Shown piece by piece: positions 33,365-45,162 of a stretch of 64,000 bases of DNA. The number at the start of each line of letters is the position of its first letter. Positions within the stretch are counted from its first letter, which is position 1. Both the position numbers and the translations under genes were made by a program. The notes below the pieces were generated by a model. The model did no database searches. It was not told the DNA's origin and saw nothing but the letters and a program-made list of their open reading frames with translations. This DNA is from Ceriagrion tenellum (taxonomy: Eukaryota > Arthropoda > Insecta > Odonata > Coenagrionidae), in contig OY720640.1 of the NCBI GenBank assembly GCA_963169105.1, positions 115,368,085-115,432,084 of the forward strand. Reading direction: 5' to 3'.

Positions 33365-33405
33365 CTGATGATGACGATCATTTGTCGAAACTCGGGTCGT
33401 GCCTG
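33365..33405 (+). repeat. Solo hammerhead-like motif
   Basis: CTGATGA (33365-33371), extra T, GAC...GTC stem II (33373-33386), GAAA, CTCGGG, TC, GTGCC. Same order and spacing as the 14534-14576 motif. No inverted partner is visible. Confidence 0.45.
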
Positions 33406-34381
33406 TTTAATATAATTTCATGGTATCGCAAAAGTTTGCCGAGTTAAAATTTTTAGCAAGGATAGAGCTTAGGGTCGCGCATTCGACGGAGTGTTTTTGG
33501 AGACATTATGTACGGTTAAGTATCCAGAAATGATAAGTTGCTCTTTTAACTTGAGTGTGGTAATCCGGTTGAAGTCTCGCGATATTGATGGGATCAATAG
33601 AAGAATTATATGGCGAAATAAGTAGAAACTGACATTCATTATGGAGGGGGCTCAGTAATGATTTCGGAAATAAACCCGAATATGACGAGAAATACTTATC
33701 AAATCATTAAAACATGTACCGTGCTTGTTCGTTTAAGACTTTTCTTTTGGGAATAGACGCGTAAGGTTAAAAAAAACAACACGTCTCCCTCACCCTTGTC
33801 CTCCTTAACGCTAATAAGTGTCGTTGAATTTTCATCAGCACTGAGGTGATCTCCAGCAAAGAAGAAAAATAATAGGTCTTGTTTTTTTCCCTGAAGATGG
33901 TAATTTCAAAAGAACATTCCTTTAAGAAGAATATTGTTTAAAATTTAAAAAACACACGACATATTCTCCTCCCTTTCAAAGTTAACCAAAACCAAAGATC
34001 ATTAGGCATTAGCATTTCGTAAGTGACATAACATCATCCATTACTGTGCCATTGAAATGAACGCACTTAGAGAAAAGCCTTCATGTAATTTGTAGAATAC
34101 TTGAATTTGGAAACGCCGGCTAAAAATAATTCGATTATTTTTGCTGCACTTTAGCGATCAACACCCTTTCCTCATAATTTAACGAGAACATTAACAACCT
34201 AACGGATTGAGTATTTTGCCACCAGAGATCGCAATGACGTTTTAGTTCATCGTGAATAAATCATACTAACTGACGAGGATTTGATCTTGCCTTTCGAACT
34301 GGATTCGAAATGTTTTGGAATTTTTGCCCCAAACTAAATTTAGGCGAGTGAACGCGAATAACAGTATATTCTTTATCGGAT
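33406..34381. other. Unassigned DNA
   Basis: No gene recognised. CCCTGAAGATGGTAATTT at about 33888 may be another degraded motif start. Confidence 0.35.
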
Positions 34382-34609
34382 ATTTTGAAAGAATAGAGGA
34401 AACTTTGTTCTTCCACAATAAACTTAATAACTTGCGACCATGGTTTCGACGATTAACGTCACCATCAGGTAAAGATACATCTTGGTGCATATATAAGTTG
34501 TTGCACCAAGATGTATCTATTCCTGATGATGACGTTAACCGTCGAAACCATGGTCGCAAGTTATTAAATTTATTGTGGAAAAACAAAGTTTACTCTATTC
34601 TTTCAAAAT
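34382..34609. repeat. 228-bp fold-back element with hammerhead-like motif
   Basis: Two roughly 108-bp arms (34382-34489 and 34502-34609) around a 12-bp centre, so both strands read similar open frames that are an artefact of the palindrome. The plus strand of the right arm has CTGATGA (34523), T, GACG/CGTC stem, GAAA, palindromic CCATGG, TC. The left arm carries the inverse with CTGATGG. Arms differ at scattered positions, so the element is not brand new. Confidence 0.85.
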
Positions 34610-35172
34610 GTTCAGTAAATTCCATGAAGTATCGCCGGAAACCACCAACTCTTTATCGGAGACTTAAATATTTTGCTGAAGTGGAACAATCCATTAATGC
34701 ATACCCTCTATTCATTTTAACAGAGCTGTAATACAAGGCATAGAATCTCCATCCGTGGCCTAGTAACGACTCGTGATTGGGTAACCTGTGGATTATTGAT
34801 GGAGAGCTGAATGAAAAGGTTTGTACTCTGTAAATCATGAGGCCTAATAATTATTGAAGGTAGATGTGCAAAAAGTGTTGATATCCATGCAGCTGACGAG
34901 TAAATTTTGATGCCACCATCGGCATTGTAATAACCATAAATCATGATTATGGGTTATGAGTTCGTAAGGGATCGCCTGGAATATCACATTGGGTCAGGAG
35001 AGGTAATAAACAGGGATAAATATTACACGAAGGTAATGCGAGAGTACCCACGCGAGGGATTGGTGAGCCAAATATAGAAAACTCTGTTGCCGCACCAGTT
35101 GCCCTTAATTTGCCCCTTAATTTGCCCCTCTTCAGGTGTTTAATCTATTGGAATCACCTTTACTTGGATGAG
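34610..35172. other. Unassigned DNA
   Basis: No gene recognised. Confidence 0.4.
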
Positions 35173-35711
35173 TTTTGGATTCCATTTATATCACAGTTAA
35201 AATAATAAAATAGAATGTCTTTTTCTTTATTTATCACTAATTCTCAAGCAAAGCTATTTGCTTGAGAATGATTGCTTGTTGTTGATTAAGGAAATAAAAA
35301 AGGGGATTGTTTTGAGGGAGGATGCATAGACTGTACGGGAGATGTATCGTCATTTCAAAAAAAGAAGTGCGTGGAACTTTGGAATATAATTAATTAATTG
35401 AAGAAAAGTTCACGACATCACAACACCACTGAGGGAAATGGAGAAGGCATTCGATACGTCGTCAAACTATAGTCTTACAATCGCTTTTACAACCATATTG
35501 GTTATCCCTGTTCTTTCCTTACCTTCCTTTGAATAACATGACGGAGCGGATGCATTAGCGGATGTATATTAAGAATATCCACCATCTGTCTGTAACGTAA
35601 GGCTCGTGAAACTGGTCACTTAGATTTTGGATTCCATTTATATTACAGTTAGAATAATAAAAAGGATGTCTTTTTCTTGATTTTTCACAAATTCTCAAGC
35701 AAAGCTATTTG
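35173..35711 (-). repeat. Inverted repeat B copy between about 88-bp direct repeats
   Basis: Positions 35173-35258 and 35625-35711 are similar (TTTTGGATTCCATTTATAT..., ATTCTCAAGCAAAGCTATTT). They flank 35275-35624, which is the inverted match of 353-725. The first direct repeat ends in a 13-bp-arm hairpin (35240-35269). Either a repeat B insertion was accompanied by a long duplication, or this is a small terminally repeated element. Confidence 0.65.
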
Positions 35712-36077
35712 CGAAGCTAAATATTTCGAATATTTCATTGTATTAACTACATATTTTACTGATCTTAAATAATAAAGGGCAATAAATATTATTGTAAATT
35801 TAAATAGCAGTGCATAGCCCAGTAGATTAACTTAAGCCTAGCAGAAATCGGTGCCAGAATTAATGTTTCATGGAAACCTAATATTACGCAGTGTTCTTCA
35901 TTGAGTATAACAATAGTTTACTAAATTGTAATAAATGAGGAATTTGATCGTTGCCACTCATAATAAAAGAATTATATTATATTTATCTCCCTTTCCTTGG
36001 TGAAAGTGATCGTGAAAGAAGTATATTATGGAATTCTGATTCCAAAAAAATGCGCTACTACTCGGTTAAAGACGTGT

Positions 36078-36305
36078 AACCATGAATATACATAATAGAT
36101 TCAAGTGTATGGAATCGTTGCCTAGGCTACACGTTGCCTAAATTTCCACATTTAGCTCACCCAGTCCTTGGTGCTACTGAGAAAAAAAGTCTTCTCAGTC
36201 GACTAGTAAATAGCCGTTGATGATTTTTGTTAACTTGAGACGCTTGAGACTGTGGTGAGTATTCAATAACGATTGAAGAGGTATGAAGTACTTGATGCTG
36301 TGCTT
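36078..36305 (+). repeat. Dispersed repeat, partner of 1003-1215
   Basis: Direct match of 1003-1215 (ACCATGAATATACATAATRG, GGAATCGTTGCCTAGGC, CACCCAGTCCTTG). It lies downstream of the inverted repeat B copy. Confidence 0.65.
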
Positions 36306-36364
36306 AGCACAAAATGCTAAGAAGTTAATTGTGTATTGTGCATCTTGTAAGTTTTTGGGAGGTA

Positions 36365-37010
36365 AAAAGTTGACATGTATAATAGGAGTGTATTTTGTGG
36401 AGCTCAGTTTTTATTGTGATCGCTAATTGTGCGTGAAAAGAACGAGTTTTTGTACCAATCTGTTCGGCATTGTATCTCTCATATTTTATCGCATCTGTCA
36501 GAGCTAGAGATGTAGTGAGGAGTCATGATAATATTCACTGTGTAGCTCTGAAAAGCATCAACTCTTTATTTCTCAAGCAACCTATGCCCAGCGTTTAGCC
36601 TCCGAGTCTTTAGGGGCTCCCACCTTAATCCCTCTAAAATTTGTGAGACACTATATGTACGCTCATGGCAGTTTTTAACGAAGCGAGATGCATTCCTTTA
36701 TATTTTATTAATTTTTTTGGTGAAATCTTTATGACTAGTGTCCCAAATACTCGCGGCGTATTCGAGGTGTGGCCTAACCAGAGCGAATTAGCATCTCTCT
36801 TTCACTTTTTCTTCCGAGTACCTTCCTATTATACGCTTAAAAAAACATAGTTCCTTTAATGCTGCGCCGCATATGTTCTTTATGTATATTTCCTACAGTA
36901 TATTTGAAGTTAAGGTCATTCCAAGATATTTTACTGTATCTGAAGATTTTATGTTTACTCCACCCACAGTATGGGTGTGGCATTTGTGTCACCCACCCAC
37001 AGCATAGGTA
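36365..37010 (-). pseudogene. CR1/jockey-type retrotransposon 3' fragment
   Basis: Minus-strand copy of the LINE family. The complement reads LRFVK-type pieces, then EGL..EPLKTRRLNAGH, and WSKHKIFRYSKISWNDLNFK (from about 36975 down). This corresponds to the last part of reverse transcriptase and the 3' untranslated region. The extreme 3' tail is missing. Frame breaks are frequent. Confidence 0.75.
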
Positions 37011-38810
37011 CCGTGTATGCATTGCCAGAGGTACCCGTATGAGAGCGTTAAGCGCCTTTGACCATGGGGATAAGCATAATATAAACTCAATGGTGATTAC
37101 TTTGGACATTTTTGAAATAATTTCGGAACTATTCGCGCAGTAACTATAACTGAGCCACCCGGTAGTGGTCGAACAATTGCATGACATTCACATCGGACTA
37201 AACCATTCGCGATCTGAGGGTGTGAGTTGGAAACCACTCAGAATCATCTGACTCCCTTGATAGCTCGAGAGGTTGAATCCGAGTGGTTACCGACCCGATC
37301 GGAATTTGGTGTGTTTGTAACTTTCCCTGTCGAACACTTAAGATTCTTTGAACTCGAGTGTTACGCTTGGCAACGTCGTTCGGCCCGCGAGTTGTTGACG
37401 GGCAATGACCGAGTTTCTGTGGAAAAGAATGATAGAAATTGTTAGCGAAGTTTCAAAATGAAGATTACGGCGGAGAAGGAGCTGATCCTCCTAGAATTTA
37501 TGGAAGGTATAGGTGCTACCAGAATTAATGGATGTATGAATACTAATCTATTTTTCCTGATCGTTTATATTCATTACAGATCACAGAAAAGAGCACTGCT
37601 GAAATGAACACGTTTGCTTTTATCACCAACACGTAGATGTTACACTAACTGCATTTTTTTGGTTTATGAACCAAACGTCTTAAAACGCCTTAACACTCGC
37701 CAGACAGTCATATGAGGAACTGCAAGTTCTCCGTTTTAGATCGAGTTAGTATTTTTCAATTTGACAGTTATTTTTTTGCAACTTTACCATAGTATTTTTC
37801 CAACCAATAAATATAAAGTTTCAAAATCAGGTCGTTCTTTTTTATACCCTCTGTTCATATAAGAGTGGACCACCCAAAAAAAATATGTACCTTGAAAATG
37901 GTATGACGTGCCAAAACCTTGGTCGGTTAGAGGAATGAAGTGTGGAATCAGACAAAGTTATCTTTTTCATTACGGTTAATGTACTATTTTTTAAACATCG
38001 CGAAATGATAAAAATACCACGAAAGGTCTCTTTTGTAAAATATCACAATAAAAAACACTTTATTCGTTCGGGAGAGGAGCAAAACAACGACTGCATATAA
38101 TCACCCCGGTACTTTACGAGACTCCGAATTCACTTCAGTAATCACTACCATTTTTTACTTATACAGTGACGAATGGACCCTGGAAATTACCAGTCAATAT
38201 TTTCCCATATCAGGGATACCTTCTCAAAAAAATATATTTTATCCGTTTTTTTCATTTCAATAGCATCAAATCAGTGCTTCTAGAGTATATCAATTGATGA
38301 CACACACGGATTAATTAACAATCGAGGTCAGTACTTCTCTCATAAAAAGAGTATATATCTAAAACCTTATTTGCTTATCGTTTCGTTTCTAGTTATGCTA
38401 CGCACGAAAGCTTTTGATATTTACTCATTTGAAGCAGATTCATTTTACAATTAGTAGCAGTAGCAAATGAAAAAATGTATTTTCCATTATTTCAAAATGC
38501 GCCGTGACTTTGATGTTTTACCATAAAATTAATAACACAATGCAATTCATTATTAAAGTCGAGTTGTCAATTTAAAGCAACTCATAATTACGATCTTATA
38601 ATTGAACGGTACGCATGTATTCAAAGTATAAACATATATTTCAATATGACATAGTATACTGTGTAGTTAATTACAAAATAACAGAAATAATAACTTTTAT
38701 TTGCAATAAATACCAATTGATGTGTTATTATTCATAAAAAGTACACAGCTACATGTATTCCTGATTTTTTGCCGTATTTTAATATTAACTGTTGATATGC
38801 CGTTGCTTAG
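37011..38810. other. Unassigned AT-rich DNA
   Basis: No gene or clear repeat. The short plus-strand frame at 37227-37445 has no recognised similarity. Confidence 0.45.
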
Positions 38811-38823
38811 AATTTGACCGTAA

Positions 38824-38936
38824 TGTATGATTTTAAACTTTCCCGGCGAATAAAATTTGTGTAAATTTCTCGGGCTCGCCACCGGATATGAACCGAGTTT
38901 TTTTACCCGGTGGCGAGCCCAAGAAATTTACACAAA
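38824..38936. mobile_element. 113-bp mini-element with 32-bp hairpin, copy 1
   Basis: A 10-bp direct repeat TTGACCGTAA (38814-38823 and 38937-38946) flanks the element. Inside, 38854-38885 and 38907-38938 form an inverted repeat (AATTTGTGTAAATTTCTCGG..CCACCGG) with one mismatch. The sequence matches 61223-61321 in inverse orientation (TTTCCCGGCGAATA, TTTGTGTAA, ACCCGGTGG). It is a very short non-autonomous element of unknown class. Confidence 0.7.
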
Positions 38937-38946
38937 TTGACCGTAA

Positions 38947-40425
38947 GTTTGCTATGGCAAAACAGGCAAAGGGAAAAACTGGATTGTTAATTTGATTAAA
39001 GAATATTGAAAAGTAAATAATGGAAAAAAATTAATGCTCTGGCTCAAATATCTCTTGCTTCAGTATTTTGCTTGCTCCCACTGGGGCAATGGAGGCTCCC
39101 ACTGGGGAATGGGGAAATGTCGAAAAAAAACGTATCTAATTGAAAAATAACCCCTTTTTTTCCTTCTTACAAAGCGGAAAAGTGGAAAAATATATTTTTG
39201 CGTTGCCTGGTTGTCTCAATTTCTTCATCGGTCACGAGTTGTTTGGCCACCCTTTGGGAGGCAAGCAAGGCGTTCGACATTTACGGTTGGATTGAGAAGG
39301 GAATGGACAACGGTTTTCACTCGACTCTCGCGTTTCTTATTCGACGAAAGAAAGAAAAGCGATTTCTGAAACTCAGTTCCATCAACCGTCACTGCATTTT
39401 GGATTTCATTCTTCTCACTGATTTATGTTTCCTTATCATTTAATAGCACTACAGGGTAGAAAAAATCCGAAGGCTTTTTATGTTCAGATTTCAGGACACT
39501 GACCTAAGAATTTCCCGGATGAGAGGATGAATAAAATTTATTCACGTATTTTACTGTCCACAGCCGTAATCGAGATGTCGCATGCGGTCGGTGTTAAATT
39601 ATTCTCTATTAAATACTCTGAAGTGCATTTTCACACTGTTTATAGATTCTTTTGGAGGTATTGTGGCGCTGTTTACATTAGTGCTAGCTAAATGAGGCTT
39701 GCGTTTAGCAAGCAAAGAAAAAATGTATTTTTATTAATTTGAAAAGTGCTTATCACATGTTATAAGATGTTATAAGATGTACCAAAGAATAGGAAAAAAC
39801 GCCGTCTCTATTGCTCTTGAATACAGGCACTACTGATCAGCACTTGAAATCCGATGAATATTATACTGGGGCAAAAATTTCAAAACTTAGTATAGGCTGA
39901 ATTCGGACACATGTTTAAAAATACAAATGTTCATTCCTTTGAGGAATACTATAAAATATATTGGTCACCAATCCAAGCTCGAATTACAGGTTCGAAAACA
40001 TTGTCAACAAACAAAAGATGAGAGGCCAGACTAAAATTTACCCACGCCGATAAGCCAGACTAGTAACCTACTTAAAGACGATAAAATTTATTACTCATAG
40101 TACCAGTACAAAGCCTCGGATTAGGACGGATTTATCGGAAATGACCCACGCAATGAAAAGAACAGCGATTTGGAAGAAGAAAGACAAACTTAGAATAGAA
40201 ACATGGAATACTAAGTCACTAAATGACAAAGAACGGGAATTGATAGAAGACCTTCAAAATCATAAAATTTTAATATGTGCATTACAAGAAACAAAGAAGT
40301 AAGGGAAAGGTCAGAGGAAGGCTCCGCGAAGGAAGGAGGAAGAATAATTGAATTTGGTCGGAACAGCTTCTGGTAATACAAGCGAGATTTTTCCCCAGTC
40401 ATAATGGGGATTATAATCGAAGTAT
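38947..40425. other. Unassigned DNA
   Basis: No gene recognised. GTTATAAGAT is duplicated at about 39758. Confidence 0.4.
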
Positions 40426-40429
40426 ACGA

Positions 40430-41441
40430 TTTCACCCATAGGAAGCATAAATCAATAATTCCATTATTGATGATAATTAAAATTCTTATATATGACTGAA
40501 ATTCCAAATAATTAAATAAAAATTTGCCAGATAGAAGTCTATATAAGTCTTTAACTTGACTCATTTTTTTACGCAGTAAGTTTAAAACTCCTTCACAACA
40601 GAAAGTTTTCTCCCTCAAAATATTACTACAATTACAGTGTGTTTGGTTTCAAAAATTGTTTAGAACACATACTCACTGTTATTTTTTGACGAGATCTGGT
40701 TGTTAGAAATTAATTTGTTTAAAGATCTCTCTGGAGTGCGTACACGTACAGTTTTCCATGTTAAGGTAGTTTGAGCGAAATATCATTTTACCTAGAAATC
40801 AATGAATTTGATCTCATTTTAAAGAAAATATATCTACCTTCTAATGACAGCAAACATTCAACCCCTAATCATATTACTTTCGGAGTTATTTGCCAAAAAA
40901 ATACCAGCCCGTTTACATGGGAAATGGTATGTGTATGCACTCCAGAGAGACATATTTACAAAATGAGAAATTAATAACCTTTAAATGTCGTCAATAAACT
41001 AACAGCGTGTATTTTATATGTTTTCTCGACCATTTTTGACGGTAAATCATAAATTCACCGCAATTAGCTCTTGGGTATCACAAAAAATCTTCCGTTTTGA
41101 AGGAGTTTCCAACGCACCGTGCAAAAAAACGAGTCAATAAAGGCTTATTTAGATATTTTCATTTAATTGCTTACAATTTCTGTCATATAAATCTATATTA
41201 TTGCACCATTAACAATGCAATATTTAATTATTTTGTCCTACAGCTGGTGAAATTAACAGGTATTCAAATGTATTAACAGGTATATCACATGAACAGGTAT
41301 TTTTCGTCGAAAATCTTGGAAAGTAGTTCCGTAAGGTTGCTGATATTTTGGTATAATTGTAATGCTGAGGTATTTGCCTTTAAAATTAGACCAAATTCAA
41401 TGATTTCTAGGTGAAGTGATATATTGCTCAAACTACTGTAA
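40430..41441. mobile_element. TTAA-family element A nested in element A
   Basis: An outer, plus-oriented copy is split into 40430-40760 and about 41284-41441. Inside it lies an opposite-oriented copy starting at TTAAGGTAGTTTGAGCGAAA (40761) and running to about 41252, where its far end is truncated. CATG occurs at both junctions (40757-40760 and 41288-41291), and TTAACAGGTAT is repeated near the right junction. The head-to-head copies make a large imperfect palindrome. Non-coding. Confidence 0.65.
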
Positions 41442-42889
41442 GTGCTATGGAGTCAATCCTATCAGAAAGAACTCAGTTTCTTTTTAATCCAGCCGACACC
41501 GAAAGGGAAGTGAGAAATGGGTGAATACTAATGTATATACATTTTGCGTTTTGCTCCTGAATGGTGCGTAGCCAAAACATGTTTTAATTTCCCATTTTTT
41601 CAAAAAGGCTTTCTTCCCTTTTCGTCGCTTTCCTCAACCTAGTGGAGTCATATGTAGGTGTAGCGTCATCCTCGGTTTTAGCCTCAAGCTCGCGCGATTT
41701 GAAATATTCTGGTACACATTAGTAATCCCCCTTGTGTTCTCCGAGTCAATAGATGCACCGATTCCAGTCCCCCGAGTAACTGTGTCGCACTTCGCGCCCG
41801 TTATATTGGAAATTTTCAACGAATCGCTTGGCTTCCCTTCGTATTTTGTTCATTTCGCGGATTGCCTTCCGTTTCAATGAAGCCAGACCGCTAATTACCT
41901 GATTCAGATTATTGCAAATTGTGACAGTATTAATGAAACAACCGGCATAGTATCCCCATTTACTAATCAACCGAAATCGGATTACTGGTAATTCGACCTA
42001 TCCTGTAATCATTAATACAGGCAACAATCGAGGCCGATGTAGCCAAAAAGGGTAAAGAGATTGGTTTTTGCCGTAGAGGTCCTGAAAAAAACAGCTTTCA
42101 GGTACATTGACAAACCGAAACAGAAGATCTTACTTTGATGAGGTAAAATGGCTGGCTGCCTTCCGGTTATGTGACTCAGTTGATGAAAGTAACAGAGCTC
42201 TAACTGCTTATTAAGGATGTATTTACACTGCTGTCCATATCAGTTATTCTTAGAAGCATTTTAATGCAATTAATGGATGAGCAAGATCACACGATTTGCC
42301 ATCGATTATTAAAACCTCAATCAACTTGAATAATGTTCAATAGTCTAGGAGTACAAAAAATACGATTAGCGGAATCGGTTTTCATATGTCACGCGAATAA
42401 CACTTTGTTGCCAAAAATGAAAATCGCTCACGTTCCTGCTGAATTTTTAACAGTATATTGCTCATTTTTATTGAAATATATTCATTCTAACTGCAAATTC
42501 ATTATTAATATTTTATTAGCACCCATTGTTTTGCTATTTTTAATTTCAAATGTAATATTTTGTTTTCACAATCTCCCTGCCCCATCTTAAATCTATTCTA
42601 TAGTCACTCCTTGTCCCACCAAATTAAGAGTCAAAGTATTGATCAAGCTTCTCATCTTCTTCTGTCCCTCCATGTTTCCTCTCTACGTACTTTATTACTA
42701 GATTACTTCACAGACTAGATTAATGATTTAAATTTACTATACATGTATGGTTCTCTTCTGTGAGCCCCTTCTTACGTCTCGGTCCATCGTTGACGCGGCA
42801 TAGCTCATTTCTATTTCTTTATCTTCAGTTCATTTCCTGCATTGTCTGTGAAAGCTGAGATTAGACGGTGTCTTATTTGTGAGTATTCT
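41442..42889. other. Unassigned DNA
   Basis: No gene recognised on either strand. Confidence 0.4.
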
Positions 42890-43150
42890 GCGGGTGAAAT
42901 ATAGGTTTTTGTTGAAATTCAGAGAACCTCCTCCCGTTTTTCCACACTTTCAAGGTCCTCTCTACCCCCTGAATTTCCTTTTTTGCTTCAGTATACGATC
43001 TACCATTATTCATCCCGTCCATGAAACCTATTTTCTTTCCTCCCCTTCCTCGCTTGCCCGACGTCATTCCAATTCCAATCGCCCTTAATTACTGCCTCCA
43101 GCCACCTACCCTGCCTATCCCGAATTTTATTCAGGCGTCTCCTTTCCTAA
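42890..43150 (-). pseudogene. RTE-like LINE 3' fragment
   Basis: The minus-strand frame reads TSGKRGRGGKKIGFMDGMNN, GRSYTEAKKEIQGVERTLKV and WKNGRRFSEFQ. It is homologous to GKRGRGRKRISFMDRMKKG... at 16455 onward. About 260 bp, truncated on the upstream side. Confidence 0.8.
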
Positions 43151-45162
43151 AAAGAGTCTTAGTGCATGAAAATTAACCCTTTATTACGGGAAAATTCACT
43201 TCCTCCTCGCAGATCTCACGCAAAGGTTTGGTTGTGACATAGTGTGCACATTTTCTTTGGTTTTTATTGGTGATTTTGTTTTCGCGCATGTTCATGTAAA
43301 CTATTGTTGAATCATGACAATTCTTTTGGCGTTACCTCTGTTACTGACCTATTCATTCACCACTTATCCAATCTATTGGCGAGTGATACGAAAGAGGAGT
43401 CAAAAGAGGGTCCAAGATTCATTACGAGGTTACCAAATCTACATCTGCACAGTTCCCAATAAGGCACCTCAAGGGTGTGAGGCAGGGAATGATTTTTCAA
43501 CGACATACACTGAACTCTATCCTACAGCAAGTAATGAAAGCATAACTTATAGTGCAATGGCAAAAACTTGCAAAAGAGGTGAAATTGCACTAACATGAAC
43601 TGGGAGGCTCAACTCTAGACTAAGATTACTTGATAAAGTCTGATTATCTGAGTTTCAGCCGGACGCGGAGGATATAAATTCAACTCCGCAAGATATTTCT
43701 TGAACATACAGTGGAAAAAATAGGAGAGATTCACTGCTGAGGTGATAGTTACAAAAAGTCCCTCTACCCAACCACTATTAGTGACCATATAAAAACGGAG
43801 CGAGATATTATGATACTCCAATAAAATTCAGTTGACTTTCTTTCTCTCCATGTTCCAATGCTTTCTAACTCTTCCCTACTTTTTACATTACAAAAGGTGT
43901 TAGTTTAGCATCCTAACACCCACTGTTACGTACCCCTGAGGCAGCTCGCAGGGTGAAATTAGGATGATCCCTAAGAGGTAATGATTTCTATGGCACAAGA
44001 ACGAATAAACATTAGGGAAATATTTTTTTAAAGCCCCTACAAAAATGTGAGTAATACAAGCAATAATAAAAATTACTAAAAATATTTTTATGATTACATA
44101 ATCACTGTAAATTATTTTAATTAAATTGCTAGCAATTTAAATTGGCAATAAATATGATTTTTTTTAGTTATATAGTTACATATTTTTAAGCTTTAATAAT
44201 GTAGTATCTCGATTAATGCAGGTACACAACAATTATACATTAATTATAGTCATCTAATTCAATCCTCCTTTCTGTGTTCTGAAAATTACATTGATAATGA
44301 AATTTTTATTTGTCACCTTATTTTCCAATTATAGGTTTTAAACAATGCACCGCTTTTCATTTTTTACATTAAGTATAAGTTTGATTGTCCAACAAACTGC
44401 ACGATGTTACAATAATTGGTTTGTTTTAAGTTTCTGGTCCGTGAAATGGTATGTTTACGTATACATTTTTAGGAGCAAGAGCTATCCTCCATTTTTTTGT
44501 CTTTTTTCTGAATTAAATAACTAATTAGGTGAAATTGTTTGCCAAAACATATTGTGACATAAACAAGTGAAGCTAAATTTTGTAAAATGCTGAAAAAATA
44601 GTTATTTGATCCTGAGGATGTTCCTCATTTATTATTGAAACAGGCGTGACTATGTAATTGCTCATACCTTTTGAGGATATTTTTACCTATTTGTTTGTCA
44701 AAATCTAATTTTTCTTTTACTTGAAAAAATATGTGTAATTATGTAGTAATACCAGCTGGAGAGTCAATATACAAAAAAAAATTAATATGTCAACACGCCA
44801 TTGCATAGATGACGACTGTTAAAATGATAATCGAGCCGGTAATCCCAAAGCGGGCATTTCCAAAGGGGTACCTATACTCCCGATAAATTTGATGTTGTTT
44901 ATTTTTTATGTAATAACTTGTTGTCTCGGAATAAATCCCTTATTTTCATATTATTCTCATTAGGTTGGACATAAGTTGGTCAATTTTAGTACGCCCTGCG
45001 ATTTTATACATTACATAAGTACCCGGACTATTGAAATATGGCGAGATATGCCCACTATACTACGTGAACAATATATCTAATGACAGGATCTTCTAATTCT
45101 GGAGTCATATAATTGCTCACTGTTTAAATTTGTCAACTCCATTGCAGAATAGCACAGATCAA
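43151..45162. other. Unassigned AT-rich DNA with LINE tail and motif relics
   Basis: 43893-43965 resembles the CR1-like tail (CCTAACACCCACTGTTACGT, CAGCTCGCAGGGT). 44611-44648 reads CTGAGGATGTTCCTCATTTA then TTATTGAAACAGGCGTG, a degraded hammerhead-like order. A 94-codon frame from ATG 43317 starts hydrophobic (MTILLALPLLLTYSFTTYPI), but nothing supports it as a gene. Confidence 0.4.

Noticed and set aside
34266..34731. Two similar frames on opposite strands
   Set aside because: They mirror each other only because the DNA is a palindrome (34382-34609).
43314..43598. 94-codon frame with a hydrophobic N-terminus
   Set aside because: No conserved residues, no promoter or splice context. A hydrophobic start arises easily in AT-rich DNA.
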